From positions 609,033-673,032 of the forward strand of contig JAHLLH010000002.1 of assembly GCA_020444265.1 (NCBI GenBank): a stretch of 64,000 bases of DNA. Direction: 5' to 3'. This document shows, one piece after another, positions 43,627 to 51,738 of this stretch (positions within the stretch are counted from its first letter, which is position 1; each line of letters begins with the position of its first letter). The notes beneath the pieces were generated by a model, which did not search any database, was not told the origin of the DNA, and saw nothing but the letters and a program-made list of their open reading frames with translations. This DNA comes from a bacterium (GTDB taxonomy: Bacteria; Electryoneota; Electryoneia; Electryoneales; Electryoneaceae). The translations under genes and the position numbers were made by a program.

Positions 43627-45102
43627 ATGAACGCTGTCAGCGAGGAACGTCTGGCCAAAGCTTTTGCCATCCCGAAGAAGCCGGAGGTGGTCGAGGAGCA
43701 GAAACTGCCTGTCCGTTATCATGTCGAGACAGGGCTTGAAACCGAAGACCGTCCGAGAAAATTCCTTGAGGCGATGGCGGCGATTCTCAAACACTCCAAC
43801 TATGGTTTCGCGCTTGACCACTTCTCGCGCGTGTCCGCGAAGTGTTCCCGTTGCACGGTGGCTTGCCCGGTCTACCTCGCCACAGGGAAGACCGAGGATA
43901 TTCCCTGTAAGCGGTCTGCTTTGCTGCTGGATGTCTACAAACGGCATTTCACGGTAGGTGGCAAGCTGAAAGCACGTGTCTTGGGCGATCCGGGGTTGAC
44001 CGATGAGTCCATCCAGGAGATGGCGGATTCCTTCTACAACTGCACCGCCTGTCGAAGGTGTCCCAACGAGTGCCCGATGGGGATCGATCATGGTCTTATC
44101 ACCCATCTCGGTCGATACATCCTTGCCGAAATCGGGATCGCACCGAGAGCGTTGGTGGTCTCAACCCGAGAGCAACTTACGGGCCCGACAAAAAACACGT
44201 CAGCCATTCCCACACCCGCATTGATCGATGGCCTCGAGTTCATGGAAGAGGAAATCGAAGAGACCAAAGGGGTCAAGGTCAAATTCCCGATCGATGTTCA
44301 TGGGGCTGAATACCTCTTTGTCGCCCCGGTTTCTGACTACATGATGGAAGCGGAAACCCTGATGGGCATCGCCTGTGTTATGCACGCGACCGGCGGATCG
44401 TGGACGATTGGCACGGGCGATTACGACGCCATCAACTACGGCCTCTTTTACTCCGACCATGTGCTCGAGCACGTGTTGCAGCAGATGGAGGATGAGGCGG
44501 AACGGCTGGGTGTGAAGAAAATTCTGGTTGGCGAGTGCGGCCATGCCAGCCGGTCAGCGAAGTACTTCTACAACCAGTTTGCAACCCGGATGAAACGTCC
44601 CGTGGTCAACATTCTCGAATACACCCATGACGCATTGAAAGCCGGGAAGCTGAAGTTTGATACCGACATCATCAAGGACAAGGTCACCTACCACGATCCG
44701 TGCAATATCGCACGGCCCGGGTGGATTGTCGAACAGCCGCGTGAAATCATCCGCGCCTTCATCAAGGACTTTGTCGAAATGTCCCCGAATGGCCGGGACA
44801 ACTTCTGCTGCGGTGGTGGAGGCGGGACAGTCTCGATTGATGAAATCCGGCCGTACCGCACGACAGTCGGGGGACGGAAAAAAGCGGAACAAGTCGCGGC
44901 AACCGGGGCCAACTATGTAATCGCACCCTGCGCCAACTGCAAGAAGCAGTTCCGTGAAATCCTCGAGGATAACGAGGTCGACTGTGAATTAACCGGCCTG
45001 CACGATCTGATCTACAAGGCGATCATTCTCTCGGAGGATGGAATCGCCTGGCGTGACCCGATGGGCATGGGGGATGATGACTGGACCCCGCCGGAGGGGT
45101 AA
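43627..45102 (+). CDS. HdrD/DsrK/HmcF-like Fe-S oxidoreductase subunit (complex A)
   Basis: 491 residues from ATG 43627 (AAAGGA eight bases upstream; GTG 43609 is in frame). Two ferredoxin-type motifs occur (CSRCTVACPVY ... CKRS near residue 76 and CTACRRCPNECPMG near 140). A C-terminal CCG-type domain follows with HDPCNIAR, NFCCGGGGG and PCANCKKQF, the signature that binds the special Fe-S centre of heterodisulfide-reductase-type enzymes. There is no signal peptide, so it faces the cytoplasm. In Hmc, Tmc and DsrMKJOP complexes this subunit exchanges electrons with cytoplasmic thiol/disulfide partners and with the NarI-like cytochrome b, whose gene follows after a 322-base repeat-filled gap. 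Confidence 0.9.
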   Translation: MNAVSEERLAKAFAIPKKPEVVEEQKLPVRYHVETGLETEDRPRKFLEAMAAILKHSNYGFALDHFSRVSAKCSRCTVACPVYLATGKTEDIPCKRSALLLDVYKRHFTVGGKLKARVLGDPGLTDESIQEMADSFYNCTACRRCPNECPMGIDHGLITHLGRYILAEIGIAPRALVVSTREQLTGPTKNTSAIPTPALIDGLEFMEEEIEETKGVKVKFPIDVHGAEYLFVAPVSDYMMEAETLMGIACVMHATGGSWTIGTGDYDAINYGLFYSDHVLEHVLQQMEDEAERLGVKKILVGECGHASRSAKYFYNQFATRMKRPVVNILEYTHDALKAGKLKFDTDIIKDKVTYHDPCNIARPGWIVEQPREIIRAFIKDFVEMSPNGRDNFCCGGGGGTVSIDEIRPYRTTVGGRKKAEQVAATGANYVIAPCANCKKQFREILEDNEVDCELTGLHDLIYKAIILSEDGIAWRDPMGMGDDDWTPPEG

Positions 45103-45112
45103 TCCGATGTAG

Positions 45113-45398
45113 GCCGGATTCTCCGAATCCGGCGATGATCGCCCCAGGCGATCGACCTCATCGCGCCGAAGGGCGCGTAGAGGTAGGACCCTCTCGGGTT
45201 GGATGAATAGACCCGACTTGGCGAGCAAGTCGGGCCACCCACCGCGCCGAAGGTGCGAAGAGGTAAAATTAATTAATCGGGCCACCCAGGTGGGTGGCTT
45301 GGGTGCCCCGTCACCCAAGCGTGCATTTCAGCACGGAATGGTGGCCACAAGCACAAGAATGCTGTGAATACAGGATAGACCTTGCCCGCAGGGCAAGG
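45113..45398 (+). repeat. Array of short palindromes inside the complex A operon
   Basis: The 322-base gap between the HdrD-like and NarI-like genes is a string of perfect hairpins. They are GCCGGATTC/GAATCCGGC (45113-45133), GATCGCC/GGCGATC (45137-45153), CCCGACTTG/CAAGTCGGG (45212-45234), GCCACCC/GGGTGGC (45281-45298), CTTGGGTG/CACCCAAG (45298-45319) and CCTTGCCC/GGGCAAGG (45380-45398). GCGCCGAAGG also occurs twice (near 45163 and 45244). No ORF is supported here. The corresponding junction in complex B is only ten bases long, so the block is an insertion. Confidence 0.8.
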
Positions 45399-45424
45399 CC
45401 AGAAGGATAGATGGGGGGAGAGTT

Positions 45425-46132
45425 GTGGATAGCTGGCTGGAGTTTGCAAGCGGACCTTTGTTCCGCCTCAGTTTCACCCTGATGCTGCTCGGCCTGGCAC
45501 GTGTGCTGTTCCTCTCGCTTGCGGGGATCAGCATTGCCTTGCGTCGAAGCGGTGACCGTGTCGTTCCCTGGGGCGATGCCTTTAGAAAAACGGTCAACTG
45601 GTTGTTTCCGGTCAATCGCGTCTGGAGGACACGTCCAATCTACAGCACAATTTCGGTGCTGTTCCATGTCGGGCTGATCCTGGTGCCGCTCTTCTATTCC
45701 GCGCACATCCTGCTGTTCCGTGAGTCGGTCGGTTTCGCCTGGCCGCTCGTCCTGCCACAGGCCTGGGCTCACAACCTGACCCTGTTGACCCTTATTGGGG
45801 CGGGATTGTTGTTCCTGGGAAGAGCCTTCGACAAGCGGGCCCGCGCCTTGTCGCGCCGAGGCGATTATCTCTGGCCGATCCTGCTGGCAGTGCCCTTCCT
45901 TACCGGCTACCTCTGCGCCAATGTCACTCTTTCCGCGCAGGGCTACCAGGTTTCGATGCTGGTCCACCTGCTCAGTGCCAACATAGTGATGCTGCTGATT
46001 CCCTTCACCAAAATCGCCCACTGTGTGCTGATGCCGTTGTCGCAGTATGTCAGCGCGGTGGCGTGGAAATTCCCGAAGGGCACGGGTGATCGTGTTGCTG
46101 CCACCCTCGGCAAGAAGGAGGTGCCGGTATGA
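45425..46132 (+). CDS. NarI/DsrM/HmcE-like membrane cytochrome b subunit (complex A)
   Basis: 235 residues from GTG 45425, preceded by GGGGGGAG. Five to six transmembrane helices are visible. Four histidines sit in two helices as in NarI-type dihaem cytochromes (SVLFHVGLILVPLFYSAHI, and MLVHLLSAN with a later TKIAHCVL). It would carry electrons between the membrane quinone pool and the HdrD-like subunit at the cytoplasmic face. The next gene starts in an overlap (ATGAG at 46129). A clear homologue is encoded at 59538-60236. Confidence 0.88.
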   Translation: MDSWLEFASGPLFRLSFTLMLLGLARVLFLSLAGISIALRRSGDRVVPWGDAFRKTVNWLFPVNRVWRTRPIYSTISVLFHVGLILVPLFYSAHILLFRESVGFAWPLVLPQAWAHNLTLLTLIGAGLLFLGRAFDKRARALSRRGDYLWPILLAVPFLTGYLCANVTLSAQGYQVSMLVHLLSANIVMLLIPFTKIAHCVLMPLSQYVSAVAWKFPKGTGDRVAATLGKKEVPV

Positions 46133-46935
46133 GCCAGCATGTCCAGGGAAACAAGGCGATTCTGACCGACACGACCAAGTGCATCGGCTGCCGTGAATGC
46201 GTGCTTGCCTGCAAGCAACGCAATAAACTCGAGCAGGATAAACCACGTCGCTGGTCGCTCGATGATGGCCTTTCCGCACGCAACTGGACCTCGATTGTTG
46301 AGCGTCCCGGCGGGGATTATGTCCGTAAACAATGTCGTCACTGCTTGGAACCCGCTTGTGTATCCGTCTGTCCGGTCGGTGCTCTCTCGAAGTCCGAAAC
46401 GGGAGCGGTGATCTACGATGGCGACAAATGCATGGGTTGCCGTTACTGCATGATGGCCTGTCCCTACGGCATCCCGCGCTACGATTGGGATTTGGCTGTG
46501 CCGTACGTGCGCAAATGCATTCTCTGCGACGATCAGGTGAAACAGGGCGGTTCCCCAGCCTGCACGGAAGCCTGTCCGACCGGTGCGACCATCTTCGGCA
46601 CACGTGATGAGTTGATCGTTGAAGCACGCCGTCGCATCGAAGCCGACCCGGACCGTTATGTGAACCACATCTGGGGCGAGGATGAGGTAGGCGGAACCTC
46701 CGTAATGATGATCTCGAACATTGACCTCAGCTTCCTCTCTTATGGCACGAAGCTCGACTCAACCCCGCTTCCGGCACGGACCAAAACCGCGATGGGTGCG
46801 GTACCGGCGGTCTTCGCCGGGATGGCCGCGACCATGACAGGCCTCCACTGGATCATCAAACGCCGGATGGAAAATCACGGAGCGGTCCCCACGGTTGAAG
46901 AAGAGGGTGACAACGGGAACGGAGGTGACGCATGA
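46129..46935 (+). CDS. Four-cluster ferredoxin subunit with C-terminal membrane anchor, DsrO/HmcB-like (complex A)
   Basis: 268 residues. Four [4Fe-4S] motifs are present: CIGCRECVLAC, CRHCLEPACVSVCP, CMGCRYCMMACP and CILCDDQ with a later CTEACP. This is the DmsB/PsrB/HybA-type electron-transfer subunit that partners NrfD-like proteins. No Tat or Sec signal is visible at the N-terminus. A single hydrophobic helix near the end (about 223-245) can anchor it. The lack of a signal suggests a cytoplasmic location, unlike DsrO; that is inference. Its gene overlaps the NrfD-like gene by four bases. Confidence 0.9.
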   Translation: MSQHVQGNKAILTDTTKCIGCRECVLACKQRNKLEQDKPRRWSLDDGLSARNWTSIVERPGGDYVRKQCRHCLEPACVSVCPVGALSKSETGAVIYDGDKCMGCRYCMMACPYGIPRYDWDLAVPYVRKCILCDDQVKQGGSPACTEACPTGATIFGTRDELIVEARRRIEADPDRYVNHIWGEDEVGGTSVMMISNIDLSFLSYGTKLDSTPLPARTKTAMGAVPAVFAGMAATMTGLHWIIKRRMENHGAVPTVEEEGDNGNGGDA

Positions 46936-48785
46936 ACCGCGCAAGGACGCTGAAAACCGTTCTCTGGACCATCACCGGCTTCGCGGCTGCGGTCGCTTTG
47001 ACACGGTTCGTGTTTGGTCTCGGGGCGACCACCAATCTGACCGATGGGGTCCCCTGGGGCTTCTGGATCGGCTTTGATGTGATGGGTGGTGTCGCTCTGG
47101 CGGCAGGCGGGTTTGTATTGACTGCGTTTGTCTACATCTTCAAACGCGAAGAGCTGCATCCGATCGTTCGCCCAGCGGTCTTGACCGCCTTCCTCGGCTA
47201 CCTCGCAGTCATTTTCGGCCTGCTGTTTGACCTTGGCCTGCCGTGGAACATCTGGCATATGATTGTCTGGTGGAACCCCCATTCTCCCTTGTTCGAGGTG
47301 GGCTGGTGTGTCATGCTCTACACCTCCGTGCTGGCCCTCGAATTCCTGCCGGTGCCGCTGGAGGATCAACCGCGCTGGCAGTCGATTCACCGTTTCCTGA
47401 GCAAGCTGCGGATTCCGTTGGTCATCACCGGGATCAGCCTCTCGACCCTGCATCAGTCCTCGCTGGGGACGTTGTTCACGATCATGCCGTACCGGGTCCA
47501 TCCCCTCTGGTACTCGCCGATCCTGCCTATCCTCTTCTTCCTTTCGGCGGTGATGCTGGGGTTGTTCATGGTCACGTTTGAATCGGAAACTACCTCCTGG
47601 ATCTACAAGAAGAAGCCGGAAACTCACCTGCTCGCAAAGCTGAACAAGGCGACCCCCTTCATCATCGGCCTTTACATCCTTGTCCGCTTCATTGACCTCG
47701 GAGTACGTGGGCAGTTGGGTGTGCTAGCAGAAGGTGGCTGGCAGGTTGGGATGTTCTGGGTCGAAATCCTCGCCTTCATGGCCTTGCCACTGTTGTTAAT
47801 GGCTATTCCGAAGTCACGAAACAACACCAACCTGCTCTGGACTGCATCCTGGCTGGGAGTTTTCGGGGTAGTGCTCAACCGGATCAACACCGGCGGCCTG
47901 ATGCACCAGGGTCGTGGGGTAGAAGCCTACCTGCCGGGCTGGACCGAAATCGCGATCAGCATCGGGGTGGTCTCTGCGGCGGCGTTGGTCTTCCTCTTTG
48001 TCATCGAGCATTTCAACATCCTCGATGCTCGTCCGGTTGACCCCGAGAAGGCTCCCACCGAGAAACCCCATTTTGAACCGGTGGGGATGGTCTGGCTCGG
48101 ATCGCCGGAAGTTTCAGCGCGGACTGGTTTCTCACTCGCCTTTGTGCTGGCGGCGGGAGTAGGGATGATGCTGCTTTCCGGCAAAACGGTTCGGAGCGAA
48201 GGTCTCGAACCGACCGTTGTAATCGCGGCACGTGGAGGGGATACGCTGTTTGTCGATGGGAACCGGGACGGTTACGGTGTCGCGTTCACCCATCAGCAGC
48301 ATGAACGTCGGATGATGGAAACCGAGGCGAATTGCGCCACCTGTCATCACATGAACCTGCCGGGCGACGAGCAGTCCAATTGTGCATCGTGCCATGCCGA
48401 CCAGTACATGACCACCGATGCTTTCGGGCATGACTGGCACTCCTCGCCTGCTGGTGGAAAACTGAGTTGCACACAGTGTCATGCAGCGGGCGAAGTGCGT
48501 TCTGCGGACAACGCGAAGCAGTGCGATGCCTGCCATACGGACCTGGTTCCCGAATATGCATCCATCGAGATCAACAGCTACGAAGCCCCAGCCTACACCG
48601 ATGCGATGCACAAACTTTGCATCGGTTGTCACCAGGAACAAGCGGTCGCCCTCGAGCAGGAAGGTTTGCCACGCTGCACTCAGTGTCATGGCGAGATGCG
48701 TAACGTGGTCACTGCCGATGCACGCAGTGTGCCGATACGGCCCGCGCCTGGTGTGGTGCTGCCTCCGTCGACGGTGGAGGAGTAA
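46932..48785 (+). CDS. NrfD/HybB-like membrane protein fused to a six-haem cytochrome c (complex A)
   Basis: 617 residues. The first 370 residues carry about ten transmembrane helices of the NrfD/HybB type (FGLGATTNLTDGVPWGFW near the start). An eleventh helix (about 398-418) leads to a C-terminal domain with six CxxCH haem motifs from Cys468 to Cys582 (CATCH, CASCH, CTQCH, CDACH, CIGCH, CTQCH). Eleven helices with a cytoplasmic N-terminus put the cytochrome in the periplasm, where haem attachment occurs. In Dsr and Hmc complexes the NrfD-like subunit and the cytochrome are separate proteins; here one chain does both. It would connect a periplasmic donor or acceptor with quinones. Confidence 0.9.
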   Translation: MNRARTLKTVLWTITGFAAAVALTRFVFGLGATTNLTDGVPWGFWIGFDVMGGVALAAGGFVLTAFVYIFKREELHPIVRPAVLTAFLGYLAVIFGLLFDLGLPWNIWHMIVWWNPHSPLFEVGWCVMLYTSVLALEFLPVPLEDQPRWQSIHRFLSKLRIPLVITGISLSTLHQSSLGTLFTIMPYRVHPLWYSPILPILFFLSAVMLGLFMVTFESETTSWIYKKKPETHLLAKLNKATPFIIGLYILVRFIDLGVRGQLGVLAEGGWQVGMFWVEILAFMALPLLLMAIPKSRNNTNLLWTASWLGVFGVVLNRINTGGLMHQGRGVEAYLPGWTEIAISIGVVSAAALVFLFVIEHFNILDARPVDPEKAPTEKPHFEPVGMVWLGSPEVSARTGFSLAFVLAAGVGMMLLSGKTVRSEGLEPTVVIAARGGDTLFVDGNRDGYGVAFTHQQHERRMMETEANCATCHHMNLPGDEQSNCASCHADQYMTTDAFGHDWHSSPAGGKLSCTQCHAAGEVRSADNAKQCDACHTDLVPEYASIEINSYEAPAYTDAMHKLCIGCHQEQAVALEQEGLPRCTQCHGEMRNVVTADARSVPIRPAPGVVLPPSTVEE

Positions 48786-48788
48786 GCG

Positions 48789-50663
48789 ATGCTCGCAGTC
48801 GATGACATGATGAAGGATGGAACCTTCCATCTTGCCCTTTTCGAAGCCCTCCCGGTCAGTGTGGCCGTGGTGGACCGCGAGTGGCATGTCATCGCCGCGA
48901 ACAAAGCCTTCGAAGAGACCTTTGGCTACTGGAAGGGACGTACCTGCCACGAGGCATTCAAGAGTAACCCGGCGCGCTGCAAGAACTGCGAAGCACGAGC
49001 CGTATTCGAGGATGGACGGATCCGTGTCGGGGACCACCAGGGGTTGGATCGTTTCGGACGGGCTTGCGACTATGCGGTCCATTTTGCGCCGCTACGTGAT
49101 GAGAAGGGTGAGGTTACTCATATCCTCGAAGTTGCGAGCGATGTGACCGAAACCAAACGCTGGAAAGCGGAATACGACCGGCTGTTTGACAACGTTCCCT
49201 GTACGATCTCGATTCTGGATCGTGACCTGCGAGTTGTACGCGCCAACCGCAGCCTGGAAGAGACTTACGGCCGCGCGAAAGGGCATCCCTGCTTCAAGGT
49301 GTACAAGGGACGCACCACGCCCTGCGAGAACTGTCCGGCGATGCAGACTTTCAAGGATGGTCTCGAGCATCTTTCCCGTCAATCGGGACGGACTCCGGAT
49401 GGTGAGGAGACGCATTACATCGTCAGCACCTCACCCTTCACTTGGGACTCCGATGGTGTTGATCAGGTGATCGAGATATCGACCGATGTAACCCAGCTGC
49501 ATGTGCTCGAGGTGGAGCTGCGCGAAGCGCACGAACTCTACCAGAGTCTGATCTCGAACGCACGGGACGGCATCCTTGCTGTGGATACCGAAGGCAGTGT
49601 TCGCATTTTGAACGATGCGGCGAAACGTTTAATCGGCTGGGACCGGCCCGATCCACCCGATCCGATGACGCTTCGCATGATGCTTCCCGGCGACTTTTTC
49701 CTTCCGCGTGGCGAGATGGAGCAACGGCCCGATTATGAGTTTCGCATCCCCGCCCAGGAAGAGGGCGAAGGAGTCGATGCCAGCGGAGAAATCCCGGTCC
49801 TTTTCCGTGCGATCGAATTGGAGGGGGAGCGTCACTCCCTGGGACGAGCCGCCTTTCTTCAAGACCTGAGTGCACTGCGTACGCTGGAACGTGAAAAGCT
49901 CGACAATGAACGTCTCGCAGCGGTTGGGCAGACTGTTGCCGGGTTGGCGCACACGATCAAAAACCTGCTTATGGGCCTTGAAGGTGGCATGTACATGGTC
50001 GACTCAGGTTTGCAACGGGGTGATGCGGACCGCTTGAGCCAGGGTTGGGAAATGCTGCAGCGCAACTTCGAGAAAACCTCCTCGATGGTGCGTGACTTCT
50101 TGTCCTTTGCCAAGGGACGTGTGCCGAAGCTGGTGCACACAGACCCGTTGAAACTGATCCATGAAGTCGTGCAGCTTTACCGTGATACGGCAAAACGGCT
50201 TGGGGTAACCCTGAAGGTGGAAGAGGGGAAAACTCTCTTCGATGCGCCGTTGGATCGAGATGGGATCGAAGCCTGCCTGACCAATTTGATCAGCAATGCG
50301 ATTGATGCAGTTACCCTCGAGCAGGAAGGCGGCGGTGAGGTTTCGGTTCGTGCCTACGATGACGAGAGCAACTCACTCGTATTCGAGGTGCAGGACAACG
50401 GCATCGGGATGGAGAGCGAGGTCGCGAGGCAGGTATTTACCACCTTCTTTACGACCAAGGGTGGTAAGGGAACGGGTCTTGGCTTGCTGACGACACGGAA
50501 AATTGTGCAGGAGCACGGCGGGACGATTGAGCTGGATAGTGAACCGGGGGTGGGCAGCACCTTCCGGATATGCCTTCCACGTGAACGCCTCGAGGCGATA
50601 GCGTCGGAGCAGGCGAAACGTGACAAGAAGGCGGAGACGTACTCGAGTGGGGGGAGAACATAA
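48789..50663 (+). CDS. Soluble PAS histidine kinase with two cysteine-motif PAS domains
   Basis: 624 residues with no membrane helix. Three PAS domains are visible (about 8-125, 125-240, 245-370). The first two each carry C-x10-C-x2-C: Cys53/64/67 and Cys168/179/182. The kinase core has His388 (GLAHTIKNLLMG), NLISNAIDAV, DNGIG and GTGLGL, all intact. It starts three bases after the NrfD-cytochrome gene and is followed by two receiver genes, so it probably reports the redox state of complex A. Cysteine-bound clusters in the PAS domains are inferred from spacing only. Confidence 0.88.
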   Translation: MLAVDDMMKDGTFHLALFEALPVSVAVVDREWHVIAANKAFEETFGYWKGRTCHEAFKSNPARCKNCEARAVFEDGRIRVGDHQGLDRFGRACDYAVHFAPLRDEKGEVTHILEVASDVTETKRWKAEYDRLFDNVPCTISILDRDLRVVRANRSLEETYGRAKGHPCFKVYKGRTTPCENCPAMQTFKDGLEHLSRQSGRTPDGEETHYIVSTSPFTWDSDGVDQVIEISTDVTQLHVLEVELREAHELYQSLISNARDGILAVDTEGSVRILNDAAKRLIGWDRPDPPDPMTLRMMLPGDFFLPRGEMEQRPDYEFRIPAQEEGEGVDASGEIPVLFRAIELEGERHSLGRAAFLQDLSALRTLEREKLDNERLAAVGQTVAGLAHTIKNLLMGLEGGMYMVDSGLQRGDADRLSQGWEMLQRNFEKTSSMVRDFLSFAKGRVPKLVHTDPLKLIHEVVQLYRDTAKRLGVTLKVEEGKTLFDAPLDRDGIEACLTNLISNAIDAVTLEQEGGGEVSVRAYDDESNSLVFEVQDNGIGMESEVARQVFTTFFTTKGGKGTGLGLLTTRKIVQEHGGTIELDSEPGVGSTFRICLPRERLEAIASEQAKRDKKAETYSSGGRT

Positions 50664-51172
50664 TGACAGACCACGACAGCAGGCTGATCCTTGTGGTGGA
50701 TGACGAGGAAGATGTACGCCGTTACCTGACCCTCGCCCTCGAGGATGCTGGGTTCAATGTGGTAACGGCGTCGGATGGCTTCCAGGCGATGGAAGTTCTT
50801 CAGAATTCACAGGTGGACTTGATATCACTTGACCTGGTGATGCCGAAACGGTCCGGGGCTGCATTTTACCGAGATCTGCAACGGGTTCCAGAATTCAAAT
50901 CGATTCCTGTTCTCATTGTGACCGGGCATGCTCGAGATGATGATGGAAAGGCTGATTTTGAAGAGCTGACCATGTCAGGTCCAGGCATTTACCTCGAAAA
51001 ACCAGTTCGTCCGGACAACTATGTCGCCAATGTTCGAAAACTGCTGGGAATCGAAGAGGAGTCAGGCGGAGATGAACAGCCGGAAAATCTGCGTCAACAG
51101 CTTGAAGAGCATTTGAAGACGGCTGACAGCGAAGCGCTGCAACGTGCGCTGGATGCCTTGAAACGTCAATAA
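50663..51172 (+). CDS. Single-domain response regulator with C-terminal tail
   Basis: 169 residues. The receiver domain spans 1-128 with acidic pocket DDEED, acceptor Asp57 (LISLDLVMPK), Thr in VTGHA and Lys in YLEKPV. The remaining 40 residues form a short charged helix and no DNA-binding or enzymatic output. It starts within the stop codon of the kinase gene (TAATG overlap), so the two are surely partners. Confidence 0.9.
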   Translation: MTDHDSRLILVVDDEEDVRRYLTLALEDAGFNVVTASDGFQAMEVLQNSQVDLISLDLVMPKRSGAAFYRDLQRVPEFKSIPVLIVTGHARDDDGKADFEELTMSGPGIYLEKPVRPDNYVANVRKLLGIEEESGGDEQPENLRQQLEEHLKTADSEALQRALDALKRQ

Positions 51173-51201
51173 CCGGGTTCGTCCGAACCCTGGGGGGAAG
51201 T

Positions 51202-51585
51202 ATGAGTGACCAGAAGACAATCCTGATTGTCGAGGATGAGCCGGATGTGAGTGTCTTTCTGAAAACGCTGCTGGAGGATGAGGGCTTCTCGACCCTGACC
51301 GCATCCAATGGGCGCGAAGGATTTGAGCAGGCGAAGGCGCAGCATCCATCCTTGATTACCCTCGACATCACCATGCCGGAGGAATCGGGCATGCGCATGT
51401 TCAGGGATTTGCAGGAAGATAAGGATCTTGCGGGGATTCCGGTGGTGATAATCACAGGCGTGTCACCTGAATTCAAAGGCTTTATCGAATCACGAAACCA
51501 GGTCCGTGCCCCGGATGCCTATTTCGAAAAACCGGTGAACCGCAACGATCTGATCAACAAAGTAAAAGAACTGATCGCCAACTGA
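51202..51585 (+). CDS. Stand-alone receiver domain response regulator
   Basis: 127 residues, a bare receiver: VEDEPD, acceptor Asp55 (ITLDITMPEESG), ITGVS and YFEKPV. It has GGGG at a suitable distance from the ATG and follows the previous regulator by 29 bases. With two receivers and no output domain, this operon resembles a phosphorelay or a CheY-like control by protein contact. It may act on a separate regulator such as the divergent sigma-54 activator next door; that is inference. Confidence 0.9.
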   Translation: MSDQKTILIVEDEPDVSVFLKTLLEDEGFSTLTASNGREGFEQAKAQHPSLITLDITMPEESGMRMFRDLQEDKDLAGIPVVIITGVSPEFKGFIESRNQVRAPDAYFEKPVNRNDLINKVKELIAN

Positions 51586-51680
51586 TCGGTTTAGAAGTTG
51601 GGTGGCAGCAATGCGTACCCCTTCCGGGGTCCACCCTCCAATGCGTCTGGCAGCGCATGGGGCCCCGGTCCCCTTTTCAG

Positions 51681-51715
51681 CCAGCCTCTGCATTCGTGCA
51701 GGGGCTGGTTTGCTT
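51681..51715 (+). terminator. Intrinsic terminator after the receiver genes
   Basis: CCAGCCTCTGC (51681-51691) pairs with GCAGGGGCTGG (51698-51708) with one T-G pair and a six-base loop, followed by TTTGCTTCTT. It separates converging genes. Two smaller palindromes (around 51620 and 51645) lie in the same gap. Confidence 0.75.
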
Positions 51716-51738
51716 CTTCTCAATAGATTGTGTTGCTC

